From JBBARC01 sp040400005 (lineage in GTDB: Bacteria; Pseudomonadota; Alphaproteobacteria; Acetobacterales; Acetobacteraceae): a stretch of 64,000 nucleotides of DNA. Below are positions 19,330 to 28,061 of the stretch, piece by piece (the stretch's first letter is position 1; each line of letters starts with the position of its first letter). The notes below the pieces were generated by a model that was given only the letters and a program-made list of their open reading frames with translations, made no database searches and had not been told where the DNA came from. Made by a program: the position numbers and the translations under genes. The DNA is taken from assembly GCA_040400005.1 (NCBI GenBank), contig JBBARC010000002.1, positions 62,001 to 126,000 of the forward strand. The letters are read 5' to 3'.

Positions 19330-22300
19330 CTATCCGCCGCGCCGCAGATCTAGCGTGCGCGGGGTTTCGGCGGCGGTAAAGGGGCGGGGCTCCGCCATGG
19401 CACCGGGGCTGTGGCCAAACCCCATGAAGCGGGCACGCCGTCGGGCTTCCGCCTCGTTGGCATTGACCGGAAAACGATCGTAACTACGCCCGCCAGGGTG
19501 CGCCACCTGGTGGGTGGCACCGCCGACACTGCGGCCACTCCAGCGATCATAAATGTCGAACATCAGTGGCGCATGCGGTGCAATGGTCGGGTGCAAGGCC
19601 GATGGCGGGTTCCACGCCTTAAACCGCACGCCACCGACAAAATCCCCCGCAATGCCGGTGCCACTCAACGGCACTTCGCAGCCGTTGCACGCCAGGATGT
19701 AACGTTCTGGCGCAAAGCCTGCGACGCGCGCCTCGATCCGTTCCACCGAGCTATCGACGTAGCGCGCCGTGCCGCCTGCGGCCGGTTCTTCGCCCAGCAC
19801 ATGCCAAGGTTCTAACGCGTGGCGCAGGGTGAGTTTCACCCCCTGCGCGGTGACATCGCCAATTTTGGGAAACCTGAATTCTTGGTGCGGGGTAAACCAA
19901 GCGGGGTTGAGAGGGTAGCCCAAATTTGCTAATTCCTCCAGCACGCCGGCAAAATCCTGCGCGACAAAATGCGGCAGCATAAAATCATCGTGCAAACGGG
20001 TGCCCCAACGCACCAGCGTGCACTGATACGGGCGTTCCCAAAAGGCTGCGATACTGGCGCGCATCAACAGCATTTGGGCAGCCGACATGCGGGCATCCGG
20101 CGGCATTTCGAGTGCGCGAAATTCGACTAAGCCTAACCGGCCGGTCGCCGATTCGGGTGCGTAGAGCTTATCAATACAAAACTCGGTGCGATGCGTATTG
20201 CCGGTCATGTCGGCTAAAATATTGCGAAACAGCCGATCGGTCAGCCAAGGTTGCGTCTCCCGCCCCGGGGCAATTTCGGCAAAGGCAATTTCCAATTCGG
20301 CCAAACTATCCTGGCGCGCTTCATCAATGCGCGGATGCTGGCTCATTGGGCCAATGAACATGCCGGAAAACAAGAACGACAGACTTGGGTGGTTATGCCA
20401 AAACCCGAGCAGGCTTTTCAGCAGATCGGGCCTGCGTAAAAACGGGCTATCCTGTGCCTGTGCCGCCCCCATCACCACGTGATTGCCGCCGCCGGTGCCG
20501 ACGTGGCGGCCATCGAGCATAAATTTTTCAGCCCCCAACCCGACTTCGCGGGCGGCTTCGTATAATTGGCCGGTGCGGCCGACCATATCGGCCCAGTTGG
20601 CGGCGGGATGAATATTTACTTCGATGACGCCGGGATCAGGGGTTATCGAAAATTGCAGCAAGCGCGGATCGCGCGGCGGCAGATAACCTTCGAGCACCAC
20701 CTGGGTGCCGAGTTCGCCGGCAGTGGCTTCGACCGCCGCGGTGAGCGCCAAAAAATCCTCGGCATAGGCGAAGGGCGGCAAAAACACGTGCAAGCGGCCA
20801 TCGCGCGGTTGCACCACCAACGCTGTACGCACCACATCGGGGTCTGGCACGCCGATAACCGGCGCCTGCTGTTCCATCAACGGCTGGTACGCCCGCCCCT
20901 GCCCTTTCGCGCGCAAGCCGGCCCAGGGTGGCAAGGCCGCGTGGGGCGCGAATGGATCGGCGGGGATATCACCATCGATCATCGCGCTATCCGCCCATGG
21001 CAACTGATCAAGCGGCAGCCGCAGGCCGATCGGCGCATCGCCGGGGCTTAAAAACAAATGTTCGCCGCGCACAAACCAACGGCCGGATTGCCACCGCCTG
21101 CCGCCATCGCCCCAACTACGGCGCAACGGCAGCACTGATCCCACCGGGGCATTCAGGCCATGGCCAAATACCCGCGCCATGCGCGCACGTTCCAGCGGAT
21201 CGCCGAGTTTGCTATCTTCTACAACAACATTGGCCGGCAGCCGGTGTTCGCGCCACAAATAATAATGAATGTCTTCGTAGGCTTGCGTTACAAAATCTGG
21301 TGCCACTTGCAGGCGTTCGGCTAAGGCCTGCGCAAACAATTGCGCAAACGCGACATCTGGCTTGGTGACATCATCATCGGATGCCAGCAGCTCGGGCTTT
21401 GCCCACACCGGTTCACCATCGGCGCGCCAATGCGCGTGCAGCGCCCAGCGCGGTAATTGTTCGCCGGGGTAATGCTTGCCCATGACATTTTGCAACGCCG
21501 CCCCCGGCGCCCATAGTGGTGTGAGTTTGCGCAGCAGCCGCCCGGCATAGGCGCGTTTGGTGGGGCCGACGGCGGCAATGTTCCATTCCGGCGCATCGGG
21601 ATCGTTGGTTGCAACAAACGTTGGCTCACCGCCCATGGTCAGGCGCACATTTTGGCGGTTTAAGGCCGCATCGACGCGGTCGCCGGCGGCCAAAATCGCC
21701 TGCCATTGCGTATCAGTATAAGGTTTGGTGACGCGCGGTGTTTCAGCGATGCGGCGCACCGACATGTCGTGCGAAAATGCAACCTCGGCGGGTTCCATCA
21801 TGCCGGAAATGGGGGCGGCCGATTGCGGCGCCGGGCTTGCCGCTAGCGGGATGTGGCCTTCGCCGGCCATTAATCCCGAGGTTGCATCCAAACCGACCCA
21901 GCCGGCGCCGGGTAAAAACACTTCGGCCCAGGCATGCAAATCGGTAAAATCGGCGGCAGGACCTGCGGGCCCATCCTGTGGTGCCTGATCGGCGACCAAC
22001 TGAATGAGGTAACCCGAGACAAAGCGCGCGGCATAACCCAAATGGCGCAGCGCATGCACCAGCAGCCAGGCGGAATCGCGGCAGGACCCTTCGCCGCGGG
22101 CCAGGGTTTGTTCTGGGGTGAACACCCCTGGTTCCATGCGTACAATATAGGCAATTTTTTCCTGTATCGCGCGATTTAGCGACACCAGCCAATCGACACT
22201 CGCCTCGCCAGCCGGTTCGTGGGCGGCGACCAGTGCTGCCAATAACGGGCCCATGGGTTCGGTTGCCAGATAGGGCGCCAGTTCTTCGGCAAGGCAAGCA

Positions 22301-22620
22301 TCGTAGACAAACGGCACTTGCTCGGCGGCGGGTTCGAGGAAAAAATCGAACGGGTTGATTGTCGCCATATCGGCGATGAGATCGACGGTTACCGAAAATT
22401 CCCGCACCCGTTCAGGGAACACTACGCGGGCGAGAAAATTGCCTTGCGGATCCTGTTGCCAGTTGAGAAAATTGGGCTTTGGCAGAACGGTGAGCGAGTA
22501 CGCCAAAATCGGCGTACGGGCGTGCGGGGCGGGCCGCAGGCGGATCGTTTGCGGGCCCAAATTAACCAGCTTATCATAGACATAGCTGGTGCGGTGGGTG
22601 AGAGCCACGTGCAGGGTCAT
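19330..22620 (-). CDS. transglutaminase / DUF2126 putative amidoligase
   Basis: A 1096-residue protein and the first gene of the block. Residues 1-290 or so are a transglutaminase-like domain: beta sandwich MTLHVALTHRTSYVYDKLV, then catalytic Cys in RGEGSCRDSAWLLVHALRHL, His in DLHAWAEVFLPG and Asp in VGLDATSGL. The rest matches DUF2126 (PF09899), a glutamine-synthetase-like putative amidoligase, including LRLTMGGEPTFVA-like VRLTMGGEPTFVATNDPDA and DGRHVGTGGGNHVVMGAA. A protease/transamidase and a second kind of ligase are thus fused. With the ATP-grasp enzymes downstream this predicts an unexplored peptide-building pathway. The start is preceded by a purine-rich GAGAGAGG at a long spacing. 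Confidence 0.92.
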   Translation of the reverse strand: MTLHVALTHRTSYVYDKLVNLGPQTIRLRPAPHARTPILAYSLTVLPKPNFLNWQQDPQGNFLARVVFPERVREFSVTVDLIADMATINPFDFFLEPAAEQVPFVYDACLAEELAPYLATEPMGPLLAALVAAHEPAGEASVDWLVSLNRAIQEKIAYIVRMEPGVFTPEQTLARGEGSCRDSAWLLVHALRHLGYAARFVSGYLIQLVADQAPQDGPAGPAADFTDLHAWAEVFLPGAGWVGLDATSGLMAGEGHIPLAASPAPQSAAPISGMMEPAEVAFSHDMSVRRIAETPRVTKPYTDTQWQAILAAGDRVDAALNRQNVRLTMGGEPTFVATNDPDAPEWNIAAVGPTKRAYAGRLLRKLTPLWAPGAALQNVMGKHYPGEQLPRWALHAHWRADGEPVWAKPELLASDDDVTKPDVAFAQLFAQALAERLQVAPDFVTQAYEDIHYYLWREHRLPANVVVEDSKLGDPLERARMARVFGHGLNAPVGSVLPLRRSWGDGGRRWQSGRWFVRGEHLFLSPGDAPIGLRLPLDQLPWADSAMIDGDIPADPFAPHAALPPWAGLRAKGQGRAYQPLMEQQAPVIGVPDPDVVRTALVVQPRDGRLHVFLPPFAYAEDFLALTAAVEATAGELGTQVVLEGYLPPRDPRLLQFSITPDPGVIEVNIHPAANWADMVGRTGQLYEAAREVGLGAEKFMLDGRHVGTGGGNHVVMGAAQAQDSPFLRRPDLLKSLLGFWHNHPSLSFLFSGMFIGPMSQHPRIDEARQDSLAELEIAFAEIAPGRETQPWLTDRLFRNILADMTGNTHRTEFCIDKLYAPESATGRLGLVEFRALEMPPDARMSAAQMLLMRASIAAFWERPYQCTLVRWGTRLHDDFMLPHFVAQDFAGVLEELANLGYPLNPAWFTPHQEFRFPKIGDVTAQGVKLTLRHALEPWHVLGEEPAAGGTARYVDSSVERIEARVAGFAPERYILACNGCEVPLSGTGIAGDFVGGVRFKAWNPPSALHPTIAPHAPLMFDIYDRWSGRSVGGATHQVAHPGGRSYDRFPVNANEAEARRRARFMGFGHSPGAMAEPRPFTAAETPRTLDLRRGG

Positions 22621-23054
22621 GCGGGGCTAGCCTCTCTCTCTCTCTCAATGTTGTTAGGGCGGGTCGCGTTAGGGGCAGGTTATCCGCGTTTGGAGGAAGT
22701 GAAGCAAGAACCGGGCCTAGGAGTGCGCCGCTGCCCATCGCCCCATCTGTGCCATCGTGCGGAGGGCGGGTTGGGCTGGCCAAAACGTGGAGCAACTGGC
22801 GGGCAACCAGAGCCGCGCATGCCATCACGATCGGCGTGACACAGTCCAGCGTTGGCAACGGCTGCATGATGATTTAGTTTTAATATAAAAACGAACTTAA
22901 GCAAATATTTATTCATGTAGGTTATAACAATGACGTGAGACAGACCTTGCAGGCCTTGCGTTTAAAGCGGCATTTGCTGCTGGTGCTATGCTGGCGTCCG
23001 AGCACCCAACCATCGCCGGGTGCTGCGCTACCGATCACGCTGGAGATTGCCATT

Positions 23055-24476
23055 TTGTTTCGTATCACGATATTTTTTCTGACAGCTCTCTGGGCACTTT
23101 TGGCGCACCAGCCAGCTCACTCAGCCCCACGCGGTGGCTTCAAACATGTGATCATCATTTTTCAGGAAAACCGCACACCGGATAATTTGTTTGGCAGCAA
23201 CCCCACTTTCGAGCCAGGGGTGGATATCGCCAGCTCTGGCATTACCTCGCACGGCAAAACGGTGGCGCTATCGCCAACACCACTGGCGCAATGCTACGAT
23301 CTTGGCCATAATCATCTATCGTTTACCAATATGTTCAACTACGGCGCCGACAAGGTTGCGGCTACCGCCAGCACGGGCTGCAAGATACCGCTAAATCCTG
23401 CCTACAAATATGTCGACAATCGCAGCGCTACGGTGCAGCCTTATTTCGATCTCGCGAGCAATTTCGGTTTTGCCAACCGGATGTTTCAAACCAACCAGGG
23501 CCCAAGTTTTCCAGCCCACCAGTTTATCTTTGGCGGCACTTCCGCGCCCAGCGCAGACAGCCCACTATTTGCGGCAGAAAACCCGCACAAAAACGCAGCT
23601 CTTACCACCGGCGTCGGCTGTGCCACGACCCATACTGCTGCGGTCGCCGTGATCAATGCCCAGGGCAGTGAAACAGCTAACCTGCCAATCCACCCATGTT
23701 TCATCCGCCCAACCCTGGCGGATACGCTCGATGCTGCCGGTCTATCGTGGCATTACTATGCTGCCAGCCCAAATTCAATTTGGACTGCGCCAAACGCGAT
23801 CGGCGCGATCTGTCAGGCCAAGCACGTCGCCGGCACGCTACAATGCACCGGGTCGAGCTGGGTTAAAAACGTTGCGGCAAACAATTCCAACCAGATTTTG
23901 ACCGATATTGCCAACTGCCAGTTGCCTGCGGTTGCCTGGGTAACACCGTCTGCCGCTAATTCGGATCATCCAAACACCGGTGCAACAGGCACTGGGCCGC
24001 AATGGGTTGCCAGCATCGTCAATGCCGTGGGCAGCCAAGCTGCCTGCAGCCACGGCGAGAGCTATTGGAAAGATACGGCTATACTGATCACCTGGGATGA
24101 TTGGGGCGGCTGGTTCGATCACGTCAAACCACCCCCAGCGCCGGTTGCACCAGCCTGGGGGGCTGGGTATGTCTATGGCTTTCGCGTGCCGCTGATCGTG
24201 GTTTCTGCTTACACCCCGCCGCATTATGTCAGCAACACTGTCTATGATTTCGGCAGCCTGCTGTATTTTACCGAGCAGAATTTTCACCTTGGATTTATTG
24301 GTGCGGGCAACAGTATTTATGGTAATTACGCAGATTTTGCCGCGGCCCCGCGCGGCCGCATGGCAGAATTCTTTTCCCTCATAACGGCGCGCCCCTTTAC
24401 CCCGATCGCCAGCCTGCGCACTGCCCAGAGTTTTATCAACGAGGCCCCGTCATCTGCGCCGCCGGACAATGACTGA
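23055..24476 (+). CDS. PF04185 phosphoesterase (phospholipase C/acid phosphatase-like)
   Basis: A secreted protein of about 473 residues. The start is uncertain. A TTG at 23055 has GGAG nine bases upstream and opens a clean signal peptide (FRITIFFLTALWALLAHQ ending AHSA). A GTG at 22935 would add 40 non-conserved residues and lacks a ribosome site. The phosphoesterase motif is HVIIIFQENRTPDNLFG, with WDDWGGWFDHVKPPP and FRVPLIVVSAY later, as in the small acid-phosphatase/phospholipase members. It lacks the C-terminal DUF756 domains of the 701-residue paralogue at 4987. It is the third member of the family in this window. The last residues and stop codon lie inside the left arm of a 23-bp inverted repeat. 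Confidence 0.87.
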   Translation: MFRITIFFLTALWALLAHQPAHSAPRGGFKHVIIIFQENRTPDNLFGSNPTFEPGVDIASSGITSHGKTVALSPTPLAQCYDLGHNHLSFTNMFNYGADKVAATASTGCKIPLNPAYKYVDNRSATVQPYFDLASNFGFANRMFQTNQGPSFPAHQFIFGGTSAPSADSPLFAAENPHKNAALTTGVGCATTHTAAVAVINAQGSETANLPIHPCFIRPTLADTLDAAGLSWHYYAASPNSIWTAPNAIGAICQAKHVAGTLQCTGSSWVKNVAANNSNQILTDIANCQLPAVAWVTPSAANSDHPNTGATGTGPQWVASIVNAVGSQAACSHGESYWKDTAILITWDDWGGWFDHVKPPPAPVAPAWGAGYVYGFRVPLIVVSAYTPPHYVSNTVYDFGSLLYFTEQNFHLGFIGAGNSIYGNYADFAAAPRGRMAEFFSLITARPFTPIASLRTAQSFINEAPSSAPPDND

Positions 24477-24537
24477 TACCAAGCCGCTTTGACGATAACC
24501 CTTCCATCGGCAATGCGGCTTGGTATCAGTCATTGTC
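24465..24537. repeat. perfect 23-bp inverted repeat around a 27-nt spacer
   Basis: The left arm 24465-24487 (GACAATGACTG...AAGCCGC) and right arm 24515-24537 are perfect complements. The left arm contains the stop codon of the phosphoesterase gene. It may be a terminator hairpin, although no T-run follows, or a small mobile-element remnant. The following 300 bp up to the SDR start contain no gene I recognise; a frame at 24520-24753 has no family match. Confidence 0.85.
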
Positions 24538-24845
24538 TCGGCGCATCGGCCTTCGACCGGCCCCGCGCAAGCCCTCGACGACACCCTGGCCCGCCGCGAG
24601 CAGCGGGTGGCGTCCAAGGCGCTGACATTTCGCAGCGGTTGCACGATGTATTGCGCCCAAATTGCTGCCCGGGTGGAGGCGATCGTGGCAACGCGGGCTG
24701 CTATGCCTGCACAGTCGGTGCCGAGGGGAGGGGAGATGTCTAGTTTGCGTTGACACCGGCCGTGCGCCACCTTGCCTTTGCCGTGGCAGCGCCCCACCTT
24801 GGCGATGATCCCGGGATCAATGGCGGGACGCTGGGGGACGCAGGC

Positions 24846-25580
24846 ATGGCCGTTACAAAAACCTGTTTGGTGGTGGGCGCCGGGGTCGGGGTTGGCAGCG
24901 CCATTGCACGCGCGTTTGCAGCCGAAGGCTACACCGTGTGCCTATCCCGGCGGGCGCGGAATTTGGCGGCGTTGGAAGATCTGGCGGCAAGTATCCGCGA
25001 TAATGGCGGGCAGGCGTTTGCCTATGGGGTGGACGCGCGTGAGGAAACCGCGGTGGTGGCGCTGATCGACCGCATCGAGGCCGATCATGGGCCGTTAGAG
25101 GTGCTGGTGTTTAACGTCGGTGCCAATGTGTGGTTTCCGATCACCGAAACCACCACACGGGTTTACACCAAAGTGTGGGAAATGGCGGCCTTGGGCGGGT
25201 TCATTGCCGGGCGCGAGGCGGCGCGGGTGATGTTGCCGCGCGGGCGGGGTACCATTCTGTTTACCGGCGCCACGGCCAGCGTGCGCGGCCGGGCGGAATT
25301 TTCGGCGTTTGCCGGGGCCAAACATGCGTTGCGGGCGTTGGCGCAAAGCCTATGCCGGGAATTGGGGCCGCAGGGCATTCACGTGGCGCATGTGATTATT
25401 GACGGCATGATTGATGGTGCGTTCGCCCGCAGTAACTTTGCCGATATCGACGCCCGCCTGGCGCGTGGCGAGATTTTGGACCCGGCTGAAATTGCGCGCA
25501 ATTATGTCTGGTTGCATAATCAGGGCCGGTCGGCGTGGACACATGAAATGGATTTACGGCCATGGAGCGAAATCTGGTGA
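24846..25580 (+). CDS. short-chain dehydrogenase/reductase
   Basis: A 244-residue enzyme. The ATG at 24846 is used because GGGGA precedes it and the Rossmann strand begins at once (KTCLVVGAGVGVGSAIARAF, a TGxxxGxG variant). NVGAN replaces the usual NNAG. FTGATASVRGRAEFSAFAGAKHAL holds an atypical active site in which Ser is in ATAS and the usual YxxxK Tyr is replaced by Phe (FAGAK). The missing Tyr makes it a divergent SDR whose catalysis is uncertain. The 3' end overlaps the next gene by 19 bp, forming an operon with the DsbA-like isomerase and thioesterase, a layout suggestive of aromatic or acyl-CoA metabolism. Confidence 0.88.
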   Translation: MAVTKTCLVVGAGVGVGSAIARAFAAEGYTVCLSRRARNLAALEDLAASIRDNGGQAFAYGVDAREETAVVALIDRIEADHGPLEVLVFNVGANVWFPITETTTRVYTKVWEMAALGGFIAGREAARVMLPRGRGTILFTGATASVRGRAEFSAFAGAKHALRALAQSLCRELGPQGIHVAHVIIDGMIDGAFARSNFADIDARLARGEILDPAEIARNYVWLHNQGRSAWTHEMDLRPWSEIW

Positions 25581-26191
25581 CCAAAGTTACCCACAAAACC
25601 ATCGCGTTTTTCTTCGATTTCGCCAGCCCAAATGCGTATATGGCGTATCGGGTGTTGCCCGGGATTGCGGCACGCAATGGCGCCACCATTCATGCCATTC
25701 CGTGTTTGCTGGGCGGGATTTTTAAGGCCACCGGCAACCAGGCACCGATGCTGGCGTTTGCCGGGGTGCAGGGCAAGCTAGATTACGAAATGCTGGAAAT
25801 GCAGCGCTTTATTAAAAAGCACCATTTAACCGCGTATCAGTTTAACCCGCATTTTCCAGTCACCACCTTGCTTGCCATGCGCGGGGCGATTTCGGCGCGC
25901 CACCATGATGTGGCGGCCGCCTACGATGAAGCGATGTTTTGCGCTATGTGGGAACGCGGCTTAAAGCTGGATGACGCGCAGGTGTTTGAACAGGTTTTGC
26001 GCGAAGCCGGTTTGCCAGTGGACGTAATTATGGCCGATTGCCATAGCCCATCGATTAAGGCGGAGCTTGTAGCGAACACCGAAGATAGCGTTGCCCGCGG
26101 GGCGTTTGGTATCCCCACGTTCATGATTGGGCGCGAGATGTTCTTTGGCAAGGAACGTTTGGGCCAAGTAGAAGAAGCATTGCACGCATGA
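25562..26191 (+). CDS. 2-hydroxychromene-2-carboxylate isomerase-like (DsbA superfamily)
   Basis: A 209-residue protein with the DsbA/kappa-GST fold: IAFFFDFASPNAYMAYRVLP at the start, where FDFxSPxxY is the family hallmark and no CxxC is present. It also has NPHFPVTTLLAMRGAI (PxN/P region) and the cis-Pro segment GAFGIPTFMIGREMFFGKERL. Relatives are glutathione-dependent isomerases in naphthalene and other aromatic breakdown, but many homologues are unassigned. It overlaps the SDR upstream by 19 bp and the thioesterase downstream by 4 bp, so translation is tightly coupled. Confidence 0.9.
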   Translation: MERNLVTKVTHKTIAFFFDFASPNAYMAYRVLPGIAARNGATIHAIPCLLGGIFKATGNQAPMLAFAGVQGKLDYEMLEMQRFIKKHHLTAYQFNPHFPVTTLLAMRGAISARHHDVAAAYDEAMFCAMWERGLKLDDAQVFEQVLREAGLPVDVIMADCHSPSIKAELVANTEDSVARGAFGIPTFMIGREMFFGKERLGQVEEALHA

Positions 26192-26979
26192 CCCCGTTTT
26201 CGGATTTGTTTGCCGCCATCAGCGAAGATGGCGTAGGTGTTCGTGCGCATGTACCGCAAGATTGGCGCCAGGGGCGCACAACGTTCGGCGGCATGACGGC
26301 GGCCTTGTGTGTGGCGGCGGCAGAAAAAATGGTGCCGGATTTGCCCCCCCTGCGATCGGCGCAGTTTGCCTTTGTGGGGCCCGCCGGCGGCGATGTGGTG
26401 ATGACGCCCAGTGTTTTGCGGCGCGGTAAATCGAGTGTGTTTATCAGTGTTGATTTGGCCGGTGAAGCAGGCTTAGCAACCCGCGCAATTTTGAGTTTTG
26501 GCGCCGCCCGCGAGAGTAGTATTTCGTACCGGGCACGGCCGATGCCGGCGATGCCGGCGCCGGACGATTGCGCGCCGCTTTTTAGATCAGGCCAAGGGCC
26601 GGTGTTTTTACAGCATTTTGCGGCCTTGCAGGCAGGCGGCGGCGCGCCGATCAGCGGGGCGGCAATACCGCAGTTTTTGTTGTGGTTAAAGCATAACGAT
26701 GCGCGCGCCATGGCCAGCCTACCGGGGTTGATTGCCTTAGCCGATGCGCCACCGCCGGCGGCCTTGGCGATGTTTCGCGCACCCGCACCGATTAGTACCG
26801 TGACGTGGTCGATTGATATGGTGGATGCGCAGGCCGCATTGGATGACGATGGCTGGCTGTTGATGCAGAGTTTGGGTGAGGATGCGCGCGACGGATATAG
26901 CTCGCAAGATATGGCGATTTGGACCGAGGCCGGCACACTGGTGTTGCTGGCGCGCCAGGTGATTGCGATTTTTGCTTGA
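26188..26979 (+). CDS. acyl-CoA thioesterase-like (double hot dog) protein
   Basis: A 263-residue protein whose ATG overlaps the previous stop (ATGA). The N-terminal hot-dog half shows RTTFGGMTAALCVAAAEKMV and QFAFVGPAGGDVVMTPSVLR, and the second half carries DDDGWLLMQSLGEDARDGYSSQDMAIWTEAGTLVLLARQV, with the YSSQDMAIW motif of TesB-like thioesterases. It is expected to hydrolyse an acyl-CoA. The context (SDR, DsbA-like isomerase) suggests degradation or recycling of an aromatic or acyl compound, which is inference. The gene ends 30 bp before a single arm of the palindromic repeat. Confidence 0.88.
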   Translation: MTPFSDLFAAISEDGVGVRAHVPQDWRQGRTTFGGMTAALCVAAAEKMVPDLPPLRSAQFAFVGPAGGDVVMTPSVLRRGKSSVFISVDLAGEAGLATRAILSFGAARESSISYRARPMPAMPAPDDCAPLFRSGQGPVFLQHFAALQAGGGAPISGAAIPQFLLWLKHNDARAMASLPGLIALADAPPPAALAMFRAPAPISTVTWSIDMVDAQAALDDDGWLLMQSLGEDARDGYSSQDMAIWTEAGTLVLLARQVIAIFA

Positions 26980-27008
26980 GGGTTTACAGGCAAGGTTAAG
27001 TTTAAGGT

Positions 27009-27053
27009 CAGAATTTTCTTTTTCTGAAGAAAAAGAAACAAAAAGACTTTTTT
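27009..27053. repeat. single arm of the palindromic repeat family
   Basis: Holds CTTTTTCTGAAGAAAAAG then AAACAAAAAGACTTTTTTG. No matching right arm is found before the methyltransferase stop at 27180, so this is a solo copy. The rest of the 200-bp convergent spacer holds nothing else recognisable. Confidence 0.85.
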
Positions 27054-27179
27054 GTTTGAGGTTGGGGGTTTGTGGCGGTGTGCGCCGAGGAGGGGGCGCT
27101 TTGCTTACCCGCCTACAATTTTTTCTTTTATATACCTAAAGCTTTGCTGTCTTGGGTGATTAACGGGGCGAGGCCGTCG

Positions 27180-27791
27180 CTACAAACCATCGCCGGTGGC
27201 GGGGGTTGCAAAGCGGGTGCTGGGCATCAGCCAGCGCATCGCCTGACGCAACGCGGCCCGGCGAACGCGGCCGGCAACCCCCGAGTGTGGTTTGCGGAAG
27301 GCGCCGACAGTATCGCCCCAGGCGGCACTTTCGGGGTCGGGGTGGCCCCACCAATCGGTTGACACTTCCAGCATTTCCACCCCGCCCCAAGCGGCCAACG
27401 CGCGGTAACCATCGGGGTAGAAACGCCAGCAATCGACCGGGTAGCGATGCTCGGCGCCGCGCGACGGGGCGATGAGGAAAATTAGGCCGCCGGGGCGGGT
27501 GAGACGGATCATCTCCAGAAAAGTCATCCAGAAAAATTCGACGTGCTCATAAGTTTGGCCAGACACCACAATATCGGCGGCGTTCGCCGGTAGCGGGTAG
27601 CGATACGGGTCGGTTGCCACCAGATCGACATTGGGGCCGGCAGCGGCATCGATGCCGATGTAACGGAAGTTGGGGAAAATGGCGCGGTAACTGCCGTTCA
27701 CATCGCAACTGCCGATATCCACCACGGTGCCGCCGGCCGGAGCGTGGCGGCTGGCCAGCAATTGCATAAAATCGAACGAGCCTTTGTGCAC
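27180..27791 (-). CDS. SAM-dependent class I methyltransferase
   Basis: A 203-residue protein started at the GTG of 27791 (VHKGSFDFMQLLASRH), which has GGGAG seven bases upstream. Longer frames toward 28325 read through tandem repeats and the divergent protease gene and are rejected. The Rossmann motif I is VVDIGSCDVNGSYRAIF. It is followed by YIGIDAAAGPNVDLVA (acidic loop), DIVVSGQTYEHVEFFW and LTRPGGLIFLIAPS. This arrangement resembles methyltransferases near sugar or glycan genes. The substrate is unknown. Confidence 0.87.
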   Translation of the reverse strand: MHKGSFDFMQLLASRHAPAGGTVVDIGSCDVNGSYRAIFPNFRYIGIDAAAGPNVDLVATDPYRYPLPANAADIVVSGQTYEHVEFFWMTFLEMIRLTRPGGLIFLIAPSRGAEHRYPVDCWRFYPDGYRALAAWGGVEMLEVSTDWWGHPDPESAAWGDTVGAFRKPHSGVAGRVRRAALRQAMRWLMPSTRFATPATGDGL

Positions 27792-27886
27792 TTTATAGCT
27801 CCCGTGGCGGGGGTAATCCCGCCGTCGCACGATCTTGCACGGGACCCCGGTTAAAACAATCAGGGTTAAGGCCCCAATTTGCGCGC

Positions 27887-27928
27887 CCCCATCTTGGCAC
27901 TCCCATCTTGGCACTCCCATCTTGGCAC
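27887..27928. repeat. 14-bp tandem repeat (TCCCATCTTGGCAC)
   Basis: Three units (first with one mismatch) in the 270-bp spacer between the methyltransferase and the divergent protease gene. A second short duplication, GCGTGCCCCCTG, lies at about 27947-27976. Confidence 0.88.
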
Positions 27929-28061
27929 TTTGGCAGCAAGCTACCGCGTGCCCCCTGTCGGTGACGCGTGCCCCCTGGCCGGCACCCCAGTTTCCCCCTA
28001 ACCTCCCCACCGTCAGCGTCGGCGATGTCCCCGCGCAAAAAATCAACCGGAGTACCCCTAG

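Noticed and set aside
22900..22950. Possible second Pho box upstream of the phosphoesterase at 23055
   Set aside because: Minus-strand AGGTCTG-TCTC-ACGTCAT has the right spacing, but the first half-site is poor and the spacer is not AT-rich.
24520..24753. 77-codon plus-strand frame after the inverted repeat
   Set aside because: It starts inside the inverted repeat and has no recognisable domain.
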